A stretch of 64,000 nt of DNA, taken from assembly GCA_030685065.1 (NCBI GenBank), contig JAUXQH010000169.1:1-64000 (forward strand). Reading direction: 5' to 3'. The notes under the pieces were generated by a model, which made no database searches, was not told the DNA's origin, and saw only the letters and a program-made list of their open reading frames with translations. Both the position numbers and the translations under genes were made by a program. Every line of letters starts with the position of its first letter. The first letter of the stretch is position 1. Below, piece by piece: positions 26,519-34,300 of this stretch. The stretch is from Pseudomonadota bacterium (lineage in GTDB: Bacteria > Myxococcota_A > UBA796 > SXON01).

Positions 26519-26892
26519 GGCGCGACACCGACCGACGCAGATTCGGTTCGAGCGGCCCGCCGCGGACGCCGAGCCGAATCAAGATCGGTCGGTGTGAGGG
26601 CCAAGGGGAGGTCGAGGGCGGTCTCGAGCACGAGGACGACCGCCTGGGGCGCGTCCTCCCGCGGCCCGCCAGCCTCGACCTCGACGGAGCTGTCCGGCCC
26701 CCCCTTGGTCATCATCATCGCGTCGTCGTAGGACGGCGCCCGCGCGTTTCCGGACCGCGTGGTCGCGTAGGCGACGAGCGCTCCGGGAGCGGCAGTCTCG
26801 GGGCCGGCGGCGGCGGGGCCGGCGGCGGCCGGGACGGCGGCGAGGCCGAGGAGGGTGACGAACGCGGTGGGGGCGAGGAGCGAGCGGGCCAT
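26515..26892 (-). CDS. Small secreted protein, unknown function
   Basis: 125 residues from ATG at 26892, with GGAGAG upstream. A start nine codons earlier would lack a proper signal. MARSLLAPTAFVTLLGLAAV is a Sec signal with Ala-rich cleavage region. The mature part has an Ala/Gly/Pro linker, then APSYDDAMMMTKGGPDSSVE and a Leu-rich segment. No family is recognised. Overlap by GTGA ties it to the ferritin-like gene. Confidence 0.5.
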   Translation of the reverse strand: MARSLLAPTAFVTLLGLAAVPAAAGPAAAGPETAAPGALVAYATTRSGNARAPSYDDAMMMTKGGPDSSVEVEAGGPREDAPQAVVLVLETALDLPLALTPTDLDSARRPRRAARTESASVGVAP

Positions 26893-27003
26893 TGACTCTC
26901 CGTGGAAGCCGGGTTGCACTTGGCTTCCGAGAGAGAGACGCAGCCGCGGGCTCGAGTGTTAGCGACGCCCGATCTTTTTCCTGTCAGCCGCGTCGCAGCA
27001 TCG

Positions 27004-27945
27004 TCAGGGCAGCTCGGCGCTGCGGGTGGAGCAGACGGCCGCGCTCCGCCACCAGGCAACCAGGGCCGGTGCGTCGAGGCGCAGCACCGCTTCGCGATCC
27101 CCGGGGACGCTCATGCCGTCGAACAGCATGGCACGCTCGTCGGGCGGCAGCAGCTGGAGAACGTGCCACAATGTCACGTTGTCCTCGGGGCGTGCCTCGG
27201 CGAGCAGCTCTTCCACCGTGTCGGGACCGACGCGCGCGCCCGCGTCGAACCGCTCGATCGCGGCCCGGAATGCCGGATCCGCGTCGTCACGGATCGGGAG
27301 GTCTGGACGTTCGCCGACACGCGCCTCCGCGCTGCTCCCGGCGGTGACGATCGTGGTGCCCAGGTCGTTCTCGAGGGCAACCGAGCCGTCACGAACCGTG
27401 AGCACGGTGTGTGTCTCGTCCGCGCTCAGCGCGTATTCGCAGCCCAGGTCCACCACGAGCGCCGCGGCGGTCTCCACGCGCACCTCCCGCGGCGGCGCCG
27501 TCAACGAAACGTCGATCGCGCCGCGGCGCAAGGCCAGCAGCTGCCCTGCGTCCGTCGGTAGGCGAGCGAGCACGGTGTCCGGCGCCATCTGGACGGTGCC
27601 GAGGGTGCCGACCCTCACCGTCCACGCGTCGCTGTCGCTCGTGACGAGCTCGCCGCCCACCCCGAGCCCGCACGCACCGATCCAGCACGCCGGTCCTCCG
27701 TAGAGCACGCTGACGTCGAGGCGATCGCGCGGCCACACCGCGAGCAGCGCGGCGGCCGCGAGCAGAGCCGTGGTCGCGACGATCGCCGAGACACTCCACC
27801 GACGAATCCGCACCACCTCTCCCAGGCGCGGGCGCTCGGGGAGCACCGGCGCGACGCGTTCGCGACGCAATCCGCCGAGGGCGGCCGCGATTCGCTCCTC
27901 TTCGGGATCGTCCGGCTCGCCGCCGTCGAACAACCAGTCACTCAT
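27004..27945 (-). CDS. FecR-like anti-sigma factor
   Basis: 313 residues from ATG at 27945, overlapping the sigma gene as ATGA. An N-terminal cytoplasmic segment is followed by one membrane helix (VSAIVATTALLAAAALLAVW). A periplasmic FecR-type beta domain comes next (VQMAPDTVLARLP, LALRRGAIDVSL, VRVETAAALVVDLGCEYAL, VLTVRDGSVAL). The end holds a helical region. Such proteins hold an ECF sigma factor inactive until a signal arrives. No TonB receptor lies nearby, so the signal is unknown. Confidence 0.75.
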   Translation of the reverse strand: MSDWLFDGGEPDDPEEERIAAALGGLRRERVAPVLPERPRLGEVVRIRRWSVSAIVATTALLAAAALLAVWPRDRLDVSVLYGGPACWIGACGLGVGGELVTSDSDAWTVRVGTLGTVQMAPDTVLARLPTDAGQLLALRRGAIDVSLTAPPREVRVETAAALVVDLGCEYALSADETHTVLTVRDGSVALENDLGTTIVTAGSSAEARVGERPDLPIRDDADPAFRAAIERFDAGARVGPDTVEELLAEARPEDNVTLWHVLQLLPPDERAMLFDGMSVPGDREAVLRLDAPALVAWWRSAAVCSTRSAELP

Positions 27946-28442
27946 CGGTGCTCTCCGATGCGCTCGCGCAGGAGCGCCATTCCACGCGTCAGGTTCACGC
28001 GCACGCTGCCCTCCGTCAGGCCGGTGCGCTCGGAGATCTCGGGCCCCGTGTACCCCGCGACGAGCCGCAGCAGCAGCGTTTCGCGGTAGGCTTCCGGCAG
28101 GGCCTGCACCGCCGCGAGCACGTCGTGTACGCCGCGGTCGCTCGCGGGGGGCGCGGCGGGGTCGACGGTCAGGGGCTCGGTCGGTCGCCGTGCACGCCAG
28201 TGATCCACGGCGCGGTGGCGCGCGATCGCACAGACCCAGCCGCCGAAGGCGTTGCGATCGGTGAGCTCCCCCAAACGCAACCACGCGGTGACGAAGACCT
28301 CCTGTACGAGATCCTCGGCATCCTCGACAGGGAGCCGCGCGAGCAACACCGCGTGGACGACGGGATGCCACCGGGTGTGCAGCCGCGCAAAGGCCGCCTT
28401 GTCACCCGCCTGCGCGGCTTCGATGTCGAGGAGGGCTGTCAC
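27942..28442 (-). CDS. ECF-type RNA polymerase sigma factor
   Basis: 166 residues from GTG at 28442 (the open frame continues 26 codons upstream without family likeness). Region 2: DAEDLVQEVFVTAWLRLGEL and FGGWVCAIARHRAVDHWR. Region 4: LPEAYRETLLLRLVAGYTGPEISERTGLTEGSVRVNL can be read across two helices of the helix-turn-helix. It is followed by its FecR-like anti-sigma. No ribosome-binding site is obvious at the GTG. Confidence 0.85.
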   Translation of the reverse strand: MTALLDIEAAQAGDKAAFARLHTRWHPVVHAVLLARLPVEDAEDLVQEVFVTAWLRLGELTDRNAFGGWVCAIARHRAVDHWRARRPTEPLTVDPAAPPASDRGVHDVLAAVQALPEAYRETLLLRLVAGYTGPEISERTGLTEGSVRVNLTRGMALLRERIGEHR

Positions 28443-28569
28443 GCGGAGAGAGACGTGCCGGGAGGGCGCACTGTTAGCAAGAAACGAGCAGAAAAACGAA
28501 GGTGCGGACGATCGGCGCAAGGCATAGGAAGAAGGCGGCCATTCGGCCGTCCGCTAGCCGGCCGCGGGA

Positions 28570-29943
28570 TCACCACACGATCTGGTCGAGGAGAGCCTGG
28601 AGCTTCGCCCCGCGCGACGGATTCAGGAACGTGACCCAAGCCACGCGCCCCGCGAGGTGGCCCCGGAAGTCGGAGCGAGCCTCGCGGTTCTGCTCGGACG
28701 GGCCGTGGCGCACACAGTTGTGGAGGGTGGCCTTCAGGAGATCGTAGTCGGGGCGGGGGACGTTCGGTCGCTCGTTCACGACGATGCCACCGAGGAGCTG
28801 CCGCTGGGAGGCGCGCATCACGCGGGTCTTCCGGTGGTTGACGGTGTACCCCTCCTCGGCGGAGATGGCCGCGACGCGGGCGGCGAGCCCATCCGCAGCG
28901 CGGGGAGAGAGGGCTCCGGAGAAGGCGAGATCGTCGGCATAGCGGGTGTAGGTGAGCCGCAGGGCGCGGGCGAGCCCTGCGAGCCGGAGATCGAGGCGCC
29001 ACGCACAGAGGTTGGCAAGCGCGGGGGAGGTCGGCGCCCCCTGCGGGAGGTGGGGGCCGGCGAGCCGGGCGGAGGCACGATTCCGGGCGCCGAGGAGCGC
29101 GGGATCGGCCGGCAGCGGGGCCGCACGGACGTCGGCTGGCGCGACGTTGGTGCAGAGGCCGGCGAGCGTGTAGGCGACCTGACTGGGGTAGCCCGCGGCG
29201 CGGAAGACCCGGACCACGCGGGACCCGCGGGTGGTGAGGAAGAAGTCCTCGAAGTCCATCCGGAGGATCACGGGTGCGCCGACATGCGCTTCGGCGTGGT
29301 CGCGTACGGAGCGGCCCCGCCGGAACCCGACGGCCGCGGGGTGCGGCGGGATGGCGTCGAGCACGCGGTGCAGGATCCGCCGCTGGAGCTCCTTGAGTCG
29401 CGGCTTGGGCGTCTCGAGCATGCGGTGCCCACCCGCCTTCTTCGGGGCCCAGGCGTAGCGGTAGTGCCGGAGCGGCCCCGCGACGCGACGCTCCCATCCG
29501 CGCCGATCCGCGTACCAGGCCAGCTCACCGGGGGAGTGCGCGAGGCCCGCCGCGACATCCCCGGTCGTGGGCCACACCGGCACGCCCCAGCGCGGCGTCA
29601 TCGTCATCGTGGGGGTGAACCAGCGCACGATGCGGAGGCGCTGCTCGCGCCAGGCTCGGGCCAGCCCGCGATCCGCGCACAGCATCGCCAGGAGGGTCTC
29701 GTCGTCCCCCGGGCGCTCGGGGAACCGCGCACGCACCCGCCGCACCAGGAGCGCGATCCACTTCGCCGGCGCGCCCACGGCCTGCTCCACCCGCACGCGG
29801 GCCGCCTTCGGGGTCCATGCGCCGTCCAGCAGTGCGAGCGCGATCCCGTGGGCGAGCCTGTGCGCCCGTGGGGTGTGGCCGGGCGCCCCGACGGATCCTG
29901 TGCTGCGTGACGGGACTCGCGTTTGGGCGCGACCAAGCGTCAC
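28570..29943 (-). CDS. Retron-type reverse transcriptase with N-terminal extension
   Basis: 457 residues from GTG at 29943, the only usable start in the frame. The first 170 residues are a helical extension, as in the long myxobacterial retron enzymes. Polymerase motifs follow: AVGFRRGRSVRDHAEAHVGA, catalytic VILRMDFEDFF, HLPQGAPTSPALANL, catalytic YTRYADDLAFSG (YADD), and TVNHRKTRVM. The 'VTG' element typical of retron domain 7 is changed to QLLGGIVVN. Retron enzymes make msDNA from an RNA encoded just upstream; the gap upstream here carries strong hairpins. No toxin or effector gene is adjacent, as the neighbours are an OmpA protein and a sigma operon. Confidence 0.85.
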   Translation of the reverse strand: MTLGRAQTRVPSRSTGSVGAPGHTPRAHRLAHGIALALLDGAWTPKAARVRVEQAVGAPAKWIALLVRRVRARFPERPGDDETLLAMLCADRGLARAWREQRLRIVRWFTPTMTMTPRWGVPVWPTTGDVAAGLAHSPGELAWYADRRGWERRVAGPLRHYRYAWAPKKAGGHRMLETPKPRLKELQRRILHRVLDAIPPHPAAVGFRRGRSVRDHAEAHVGAPVILRMDFEDFFLTTRGSRVVRVFRAAGYPSQVAYTLAGLCTNVAPADVRAAPLPADPALLGARNRASARLAGPHLPQGAPTSPALANLCAWRLDLRLAGLARALRLTYTRYADDLAFSGALSPRAADGLAARVAAISAEEGYTVNHRKTRVMRASQRQLLGGIVVNERPNVPRPDYDLLKATLHNCVRHGPSEQNREARSDFRGHLAGRVAWVTFLNPSRGAKLQALLDQIVW

Positions 29944-30100
29944 GTGAAGAAACGGGGAGGTCGAACGAGATCCCCGGGGTAACCCCGGAGAGGCACGGCG
30001 TGCCCGAAGGCACGACCATCACCAGCTCGGGACGCCTGGACCACGGCGAGACCGTAGCATGCATCGGCGCCTGCGGGTGTCCCACCGCCGCCTCCACCAC
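29944..30100 (-). ncRNA. Candidate retron msr-msd RNA upstream of the reverse transcriptase
   Basis: The 162-base gap between ompA and the reverse transcriptase contains two adjacent stable hairpins on the minus strand: CGTGCC-TTCG-GGCACG (30014 to 29999, UUCG tetraloop) and CCGGGG-TTA-CCCCGG (29988 to 29974). Short hairpins directly before the reverse transcriptase are the expected form of msr. A long msd stem and flanking a1/a2 repeats could not be assigned by eye, so extent is uncertain. Alternative: rho-independent-like terminator structures of ompA, although no T-tract follows either hairpin. Confidence 0.35.
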
Positions 30101-30105
30101 CCGGA

Positions 30106-31206
30106 TCACTCCGAGACGATCGCGAACTCCACGCGGCGGTTGCGGGCGCGCCCTGCTTCGGTCTCGTTCGTGTCGACGGGCCGGGTCTCGCCGAGGCCGT
30201 CGGCCGTGAGGCGCGCCGGGTCGACGCCGTGGGCTCCGAGCCACCCGACCACCGCCTCCGCACGGGCCCTCGACAACGCGAGGTTGTAGGCGTCGTCCGC
30301 GATCGCGTCGGTGTGTCCCAGGACCAGGACCCGCACGTCGGGGTATTCGCGGAGCACGGCGGCGGCCGCGTCGAGCACGGGCTCGGATTGCGGGAGGATC
30401 TCGGCCGAGTCGAGCACGAAGACGATCCCGTCGATCGTGCCCGTGAAGGCACGCAGCGGCGCGGGCAACGCCAGCACGGCTGCCGGGGCCATGTCCGGGC
30501 ACCCGTCGGTGTCGTCGTGCTGGTTCACGGTCTCGCGACGTGTCGGGCACGCATCTCGCACATCCGCGATGCCGTCCCGATCGACGTCCTCGTCGGGGCA
30601 ACCGTCGTGGTCGAGGAGGCGGTCGAAGTCCTCGCGGTCGTCGGGGCACTCGTCGTCGCGGTCGAGCAGACCGTCGCGATCACGGTCGCGCTTGCCCAGG
30701 CGAAGCTCCAGCCCCAGCGAGGCGTCGAGCCCGACGAAGGCCCGGTCCTGGAAGCCCAGCATGCCGATCCCGACCCACACGCGGGTGTCGATCCGGGCGT
30801 GCAGCGGGCCGACCACCCGGACGATCACGCCTCCGCCCGCCTCGCCGAACACGACGAGCGCCGGATTGTCGAGGATACCGAGGCGCTGCGCCTGCACGCG
30901 GTCCGGCGTGGTCGGGAACCTCGTGGACCGGTAGCCGCCCCCGTAGAGCACGAAGGGATCGATCCGGTCGTCCGGGCGGAACAGGTGCAGGCCGTCGATG
31001 CGCGCGGTCTGGAGGCCGTACGCGAAGTCCCCCTCCCCCGACCCCCAGGTCGCCCGCACCGCGAAGCCCATCCGGGGGAACGTGACGCCAGCGTAGCCGC
31101 CCACCGACGCTCCGGGCACGACGTAATCCTCCGTGAGCGGGATCGACCCTTGGAGGGTGAAACCCACGAACGGCACCGCCAACGCGGATTGGATCAGGAG
31201 CAGCAT
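30106..31206 (-). CDS. OmpA-family outer membrane protein with TSP3 calcium repeats
   Basis: 366 residues with a signal peptide (MLLLIQSALAVPFVGF). An N-terminal beta-barrel of about 170 residues comes first. It is followed by thrombospondin-3-like repeats (DRDRDGLLDRDDECPDD, DVDRDGIADVRDACP), which bind calcium. The C-terminal OmpA peptidoglycan-binding domain (about 260-366) has VLVLGHTDAIADDAYNLALS and RARNRRVEF. It anchors the outer membrane to the cell wall. It is divergent from the giant kinase gene. Confidence 0.9.
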   Translation of the reverse strand: MLLLIQSALAVPFVGFTLQGSIPLTEDYVVPGASVGGYAGVTFPRMGFAVRATWGSGEGDFAYGLQTARIDGLHLFRPDDRIDPFVLYGGGYRSTRFPTTPDRVQAQRLGILDNPALVVFGEAGGGVIVRVVGPLHARIDTRVWVGIGMLGFQDRAFVGLDASLGLELRLGKRDRDRDGLLDRDDECPDDREDFDRLLDHDGCPDEDVDRDGIADVRDACPTRRETVNQHDDTDGCPDMAPAAVLALPAPLRAFTGTIDGIVFVLDSAEILPQSEPVLDAAAAVLREYPDVRVLVLGHTDAIADDAYNLALSRARAEAVVGWLGAHGVDPARLTADGLGETRPVDTNETEAGRARNRRVEFAIVSE

Positions 31207-31231
31207 CCAGGCGCAGCTTGCACGTGTGTAC

Positions 31232-31269
31232 TGACGACGTCAACCGTGGCGCGAAGGGCGGTTCGCGCC
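31232..31269. promoter_or_regulatory. Two perfect inverted repeats between ompA and the giant kinase gene
   Basis: In the 126-base divergent gap lie TGACG-A-CGTCA (31232-31242) and GGCGCGAA-N6-TTCGCGCC (31248-31269). Both are perfect dyads of operator size. They sit where promoters for the two divergent genes must be. Which regulator binds is unknown; the second could also form a hairpin in the leader of either transcript. Confidence 0.4.
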
Positions 31270-31332
31270 TCGCCGTACCCGAGCTTGCCCGCACCTCTGT
31301 AGTGCCTAGCGATCGATCGGTGCGGGTGCGGC

Positions 31333-34300
31333 GTGAAAGAGGACGCGGTCAGCGATGCGTTGGCGGGCGCCGACTTCCGGGTGGTTCTCGCGGCGCTCCG
31401 CGCGCTGAGCACGGGCGACTTCACGGCGCGGTTGCCGCTGGATTGGACGGGCCCCGCCGGGGAGATGGCGGAGGCGTTCAACGCGATCGCGAGACAGAAC
31501 GCACGGATACAGAGGGAGTTCGGGCACGTCGGAAAGAGCGTCGGACGCAGCGGTCGCCTCTCGGACCGCGTACCGCTCGGCGACGCGGCGGGCGGCTGGG
31601 CGGCGGCGATCACCGCGTTCAACACGCTGATCAGCGACATGAGCCATCCCGTGAGCGAGGTGGCACGGGTGATCGGTGCCGTGGAGCGGGGGGATCTGAC
31701 GCCGAGGATGGCGCTCGAGATGGAGGATCGGAAGCTGCGCGGCGACTTCCTCAACATGGCCCGCACGGTCAACCGGATGGCGGACCAGCTCTCCACCTTC
31801 TCCGCGGAGGTGCTGCGGGTGGCGCGCGAGGTCGGCACGGAGGGCCGGCTCGGGGGCCAGGCGAAGGTGCCGGGCGTTTCCGGTACATGGAAAGAAATGA
31901 CCGAGGGCGTCAACCGGATGGCCGCCAACCTGACCGATCAGGTGCGAAACATCTCGGACGTGACACGCGCGGTGGCCAACGGGGATCTCACGCGGAAGAT
32001 CACCGTGGACGCGCGGGGCGAGATCCTCCTGCTCAAGGACACGATCAACACGATGGTCGAGCAGCTCGAGGCGTTCGCGGCGGAGACTACGCGCGTGGCC
32101 CGTGAGGTGGGGACCGAAGGGAAGCTCGGTGGGCAGGCCCACGTCGCGGGCGTGGCGGGCACATGGAAGGACCTCACCGACAGCGTGAACTCCATGGCGG
32201 CCAACCTCTCGGACCAGGTGCGCAACATCGCGGAGGTCACCACGGCGGTGGCCAGGGGGGATCTGTCCAGGAAGATCACCGTGGAAGTGAAGGGGGAGAT
32301 CCTCGCGCTGAAGAACACGATCAACACGATGGTGGACCAGCTGTCGACCTTCTCCTCGGAGGTGACCCGCGTGGCCCACGAGGTGGGCACCGAGGGAAAG
32401 CTCGGGGGGCAGGCCCACGTGAAGGACGTGGGCGGCACGTGGAAGGATCTCACCGAAAGCGTGAACCTGATGGCGGCGAACCTGACGGATCAGGTCCGCA
32501 ACATCGCCGAGGTGACCACCGCCATCGCCGAGGGGGACCTGTCGAAACGGATCACCGTGGACGCGCGCGGCGAGATCAACGACCTCAAGAGCATCCTCAA
32601 CCGCATGGTGCACCAGCTCAACGCGCTCGTGTCCGAGGTGACCCGGGTCGCCCGGGACGTGGGAAGTGAAGGCCGGCTGGGCTGGCAGATCGACGTGCAC
32701 GGGGTGGCGGGCACGTGGAAGGACCTCGCGGACAGCGTCAATCACATGGCTGCCAACCTCACGGGCCAGGTGCGCAACATCGCCGAGGTGACGACCGCGG
32801 TGGCCCACGGCGACCTGACCAAGAAGATCACCGTCGACGCGCGGGGCGAGCTCCTCGAGCTGAAGAACACCATCAACCGGATGGTGGACCAGCTCAATTG
32901 GTTCGTGTCCGAGGTGACGCGCGTGGCGCACGAGGTCGGCGTGGAGGGAAAACTCGGCGGGCAGGCCAAGGTGCGCGGGGTCGCCGGCACGTGGAAGGAG
33001 CTCACCGACAACGTGAACCAGATGGCGGCCAGCCTCACCGGGGGGGTGCGAAACATCGCGGAGGTGACCACCGCGGTGGCCCGGGGGGATCTCTCCAAGA
33101 AGATCACGGTCGACGTGCGCGGGGAGATCCTCGAGCTCAAGAACACGATCAACACCATGGTGGACCAGCTCAATTCGTTCGCGTCGGAGGTGACCCGGGT
33201 GTCGAACGAGGTCGGCACGGAGGGGCGCCTGGGTGGACAGGCGGCAGTTGAGGGCGCGGGCGGCACCTGGAAGGCCCTCACCGAGAGCGTGAACGGGATG
33301 GCGGCAAACCTGACGGGGCAGGTGCGCAACATCGTGGAGGTCACCACGGCGGTGGCCCGGGGAGACCTCTCCCGGAAGATCACCGTCGACGCCCGCGGGG
33401 AGATCCAGGATCTGAAGAACACCATCAACACGATGGTCGACTCGCTCAACTCGTTCGCCTCGGAGGTGACGCGCGTCGCTCGCGAGGTGGGAACGGAGGG
33501 CCGTCTGGGCGGGCAGGCGCAGGTCTACGGCGCGGCGGGCACCTGGAAGGACCTCACCGACAGCGTGAACGGTATGGCGGCCAACCTCACCTCGCAGGTA
33601 CGCAACATCGCCGCCGTCACGACGGCGGTGGCGAACGGGGACCTCTCCCGGAAGATCACCGTCGAGGTTCGCGGTGAAATCCTGGAGCTGAAGAGCACGG
33701 TCAACACGATGGTGGACCAGCTGAATTCGTTCGCGTCCGAGGTGACGCGCGTGGCCCGGGAGGTAGGCACGGAAGGGCGGCTGGGGGGGCAGGCCACCGT
33801 GCACGGCGCGGCGGGCACCTGGAAGGACCTCACCGACAGCGTGAACCTGATGGCGGCCAACCTCACGGGTCAGGTACGCGACATCGCGCAGGTGACCACC
33901 GCCGTGGCCAGGGGGGATCTCTCGAAGAAGGTCTCCGTCGCGTTGAAGGGGGAGATGCTGGAGCTGAAGAGCACGATCAACACCATGGTGGATCAGCTCA
34001 ATTCCTTCGCGTCGGAGGTGACTCGCGTGGCGTACGAGGTGGGCTCCGAAGGCGCGCTCGGAGGGCAGGCGCAGGTGCGCGGCGTGGCCGGTACCTGGAA
34101 AGACCTCACGGACAACGTGAATTTCATGGCGGCCAACCTCACCGGGCAGGTGCGCAACATCGCGGAGGTGACCGTGGCGGTGGCCGCCGGCGACCTGTCC
34201 AAGAAGATCACGGTCGACGCACGCGGCGAGATCCTGGAGCTCAAGGACACGATCAACACCATGGTCGATCAGCTCAATGCGTTCGCCTCCGAGGTGAGCC

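Noticed and set aside
29974..30014. Plain terminator for ompA
   Set aside because: Kept only as an alternative: neither hairpin is followed by a T-tract and they sit directly before a reverse transcriptase.
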